Shown here piece by piece: positions 6,039 to 7,683 of a stretch of DNA of 7,683 bases. Position numbers and translations under genes: made by a program. The stretch is taken from NCBI GenBank assembly GCA_003140115.1, contig PLIQ01000097.1, positions 4,778 through 12,460 on the forward strand. Direction: 5' to 3'. Below the pieces are notes generated by a model that was given only the letters and a program-made list of their open reading frames with translations, had not been told where the DNA came from and searched no databases. Every line of letters starts with the position of its first letter. The stretch's first letter is position 1. This DNA comes from Actinomycetota bacterium. Lineage in GTDB: Bacteria; Actinomycetota; Actinomycetes; Streptosporangiales; Streptosporangiaceae.

Positions 6039-7110
6039 GGCCGCGCTGGACGGCCGCGACGGCCGCGAAGGCCAGGACGCGGCAGTCGCGGACTATCTGC
6101 AGTTCCGGTCGCTGATGTTCTCGATCGCCTACCGGATGACCGGGAGCGTCAGCGACGCCGAGGACATCGTCCAGGAGGCTTACCTGCGGCTGACCCGGGC
6201 GCTCCGGGACGGCGCCCGGGTCACCTCGCCCAAGGCCTACCTGGCCACGGTCACCACCCGGCTGGCCATCACTCACCTGCGGTCCGCCCGGGTCCGGCGC
6301 GAGGCCTACGTGGGCACCTGGCTGCCCGAGCCGCTCGTCGAAGGCGGGTTGGACCCCGTGGCCCCCGCGACCGCACCCGACCCCGCGGAGCGCGCCGAGA
6401 TGTCCGATTCCCTGTCGATGGCCTTCCTCGTCCTGCTGGAAAGCCTGACGCCCACCGAACGCGCCGTGTTCCTGCTCCACGAGGTCTTCGGCTACGACTA
6501 CGCCGAGATCGCCGAGATCACCGGCAAGTCCGAGCCGAACTGCCGTCAGATCTTCGCCCGCGCCCGGCACCACATCGACGAGGGCAAGCCCCGCTTCGAG
6601 GCCTCACGCGCGCAGCGCGATGAGGTGGCGAGCCGCTTCTTCGACGCGGTCAACGGCGGCGACCTCAACAGCCTGCTCGAGCTTCTCGCCCCCGATGTGG
6701 TCGTGATGGGCGACGGCGGCGGCAAGGCCCAGGCCCGGCGCGAGCCGCTGCACGGGTCCGAGGGTGTCGCCCGGTTCCTGCTCGGGCTGTTCCGCCGCGC
6801 GCACAAGGAGGGTGTCTACGTCCAGCCGGCCGTGGTCAACGGCCAGCCGGGGGCGGTAGCCTACGACGCCGAAGGCCGGGTGGTCAGCGTCTTCACGCTC
6901 GACATCGCCGACGGCGTGGTGCAGGCGGTTCGGTCCGTGGTCAACCCCGACAAGCTCCAGCACCTCGGACCGACCTCCGATCTGTACCTACGGCCGGACC
7001 GGGACTTACCCTGGCGGTCATGGCCACCGACTTCACCGAGGAGACCGCGGCCGACGCGGTCGTCGAGAGCTTCGCCGCCACCGCGGATCCGCGGCTGCGT
7101 GAGCTGCTGA
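6022..7110 (+). CDS. ECF41-family RNA polymerase sigma factor with fused SnoaL-like regulatory domain
   Basis: 362 residues from ATG 6022; a second ATG at 6028 is equally possible. It overlaps the SDR by 17 bp. Region 2 spans about residues 25-90, with SIAYRMTGSVSDAEDIVQEA (34-53). A linker contains WLPEP (100-104). Region 4 spans about 135-185 (LTPTERAVFLLHEVFGYDYAEIAE). The C-terminal SnoaL/NTF2-like domain (about 200-312) carries DGGGK (231-235) and ends in NPDKL (308-312). WLPEP, DGGGK/R and NPDKL are hallmarks of ECF41 factors, in which the C-terminal domain replaces a separate anti-sigma factor and tunes activity. Beyond residue 321 the frame runs on for about 41 arginine/proline-rich residues to TGA 7108-7110, inside the dioxygenase gene; this tail looks like out-of-frame sequence rather than a domain. 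The signal sensed is unknown. Confidence 0.93.
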   Translation: MPMPPEAALDGRDGREGQDAAVADYLQFRSLMFSIAYRMTGSVSDAEDIVQEAYLRLTRALRDGARVTSPKAYLATVTTRLAITHLRSARVRREAYVGTWLPEPLVEGGLDPVAPATAPDPAERAEMSDSLSMAFLVLLESLTPTERAVFLLHEVFGYDYAEIAEITGKSEPNCRQIFARARHHIDEGKPRFEASRAQRDEVASRFFDAVNGGDLNSLLELLAPDVVVMGDGGGKAQARREPLHGSEGVARFLLGLFRRAHKEGVYVQPAVVNGQPGAVAYDAEGRVVSVFTLDIADGVVQAVRSVVNPDKLQHLGPTSDLYLRPDRDLPWRSWPPTSPRRPRPTRSSRASPPPRIRGCVSC

Positions 7111-7683
7111 GCAGCCTGGTCCGGCATCTGCACGCCTTCGTCAGGGACACCGAGCCCACGATCGCTGAGTGGGAGCGGGCCATCGACTTCCTCACCGCCA
7201 CCGGCCAGAAGTGTGATTCCGAACGGCAGGAGTTCATCCTGCTCTCCGACGTGCTCGGCATCTCCATGCTGGTCGAGACGATCAACAACCGGACGACCAC
7301 CGGCAACACCGAGTCGACCGTGCTCGGCCCGTTCCACATGGTGGCCTCCCCGCGCCGGGCGCTGGGTGACAGCATCGACCTGGTCGGGACCGGGCCGCAG
7401 TGCGTGCTCGAAGGCCGGGTCCTGTCCGCCGGCGGCGGGCCGCTGCCCGGTGCCGTGCTCGACGTCTGGCAGGCGAACGACCAGGGCTTTTACGATGTGC
7501 AGCAGCCAGACGCGCAGCCGCCGGGCAACGGCCGCGGCCTGTTCACCGCCGACGCGGACGGCGCCTGGTGGTTCCGCACCGTCGTGCCGACCTACTACCC
7601 GATCCCGACTGACGGCCCGGTCGGCACGCTGCTCGAGGCGACCAAGCGCCACCCGTACCGCCCGGCGCACATCCACTTCATCG
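7020..7683 (+). CDS. Intradiol ring-cleavage dioxygenase, hydroxyquinol/catechol 1,2-dioxygenase type (3' truncated)
   Basis: The frame is open from ATG 7020 to the window end, 221 complete residues. It adds O2 across an ortho-diol aromatic ring to give a muconate-type or maleylacetate product, using Fe(III). The N-terminal dioxygenase domain covers about residues 10-95 (AATADPRLRELLSSLVRHLHAFVRD), followed by ESTVLGPFH (98-106). The C-terminal beta-fold shows VLDVWQANDQGFYDVQ with ligand Y158, RTVVPTYYPIPTDGPVG with ligand Y193, and RPAHIHF with ligands H217 and H219. All four iron ligands are therefore present, and R214 is the expected active-site arginine. The overall pattern resembles hydroxyquinol 1,2-dioxygenase more than catechol dioxygenase, but substrate cannot be fixed. 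There is only a weak Shine-Dalgarno (GGCGG, about 2 nt before ATG). The gene starts inside the sigma factor reading frame (91-bp overlap), suggesting coupling or read-through expression. Confidence 0.93.
   Translation, partial: MATDFTEETAADAVVESFAATADPRLRELLSSLVRHLHAFVRDTEPTIAEWERAIDFLTATGQKCDSERQEFILLSDVLGISMLVETINNRTTTGNTESTVLGPFHMVASPRRALGDSIDLVGTGPQCVLEGRVLSAGGGPLPGAVLDVWQANDQGFYDVQQPDAQPPGNGRGLFTADADGAWWFRTVVPTYYPIPTDGPVGTLLEATKRHPYRPAHIHFI

Noticed and set aside
6861..7676. Open minus-strand frame of 271 codons opposite the sigma factor and dioxygenase
   Set aside because: It is antisense to the dioxygenase, which shows all four iron ligands in the plus frame; the antisense product has no domain features.
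1..7683. CRISPR arrays, insertion sequences, tRNA/rRNA genes, tandem repeats
   Set aside because: No spaced direct repeats, transposase motifs, terminal inverted repeats, tRNA-like cloverleaf or rRNA segments were seen on either strand.

Overview
The window is GC-rich DNA, densely packed with genes on both strands, and reads as a chromosomal segment of a soil-type actinomycete (Actinomycetota). The main reasons are a lipB / lipA / DUF4191 neighbourhood whose proteins closely resemble the Streptomyces and Mycobacterium versions as I remember them, a mycothiol-dependent maleylpyruvate isomerase-type protein (mycothiol is actinobacterial), a small four-helix membrane protein of a type I associate with actinomycetes, and an ECF41-type sigma factor. 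The genus cannot be settled from the sequence alone.

Layout. Positions 1-744 (+) hold the C-terminal part of a PQQ-type beta-propeller quinoprotein whose 5' end lies outside the window. It converges, with only 7 bp between stop codons, on a minus-strand block: DUF4191 membrane protein (752-1477) preceded by lipoyl synthase lipA (1573-2508). Divergent from lipA is a plus-strand pair, a YbjQ/UPF0145 small protein (2557-2889) and a MDMPI/DinB-type protein (2894-3550). This pair runs tail-to-tail into octanoyltransferase lipB (3547-4248, minus) and shares a CTAG palindrome with it as both stop codons. lipB and lipA together make the endogenous lipoate pathway (octanoyl transfer from ACP, then sulfur insertion), but here they are separated by two genes on the other strand. 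Divergent from lipB is an uncharacterised four-helix membrane protein (4350-4982).

The most interesting part is 5022-7683 (+). It contains an atypical SDR/epimerase-like protein (5082-6038), an ECF41 sigma factor with a fused SnoaL-like C-terminal domain (6022-7110, overlapping the SDR by 17 bp), and an intradiol ring-cleavage dioxygenase of the hydroxyquinol/catechol type (7020 to the window end, overlapping the sigma factor reading frame by 91 bp). ECF41 factors are known to be encoded beside a COE protein (carboxymuconolactone decarboxylase, oxidoreductase or epimerase) and to drive that gene from a TGTCACA-N16/17-CGTC type promoter. A close match, TGTCACG-N16-CGTC, lies at 5022-5048, 33 bp upstream of the SDR start. 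The region therefore looks like an autoregulated ECF41 unit that also carries a ring-cleavage dioxygenase, which I regard as the least expected element.

There is no gene-free stretch longer than about 101 bp. I saw no tRNA, rRNA, insertion sequence, CRISPR array, attachment site or convincing intrinsic terminator.
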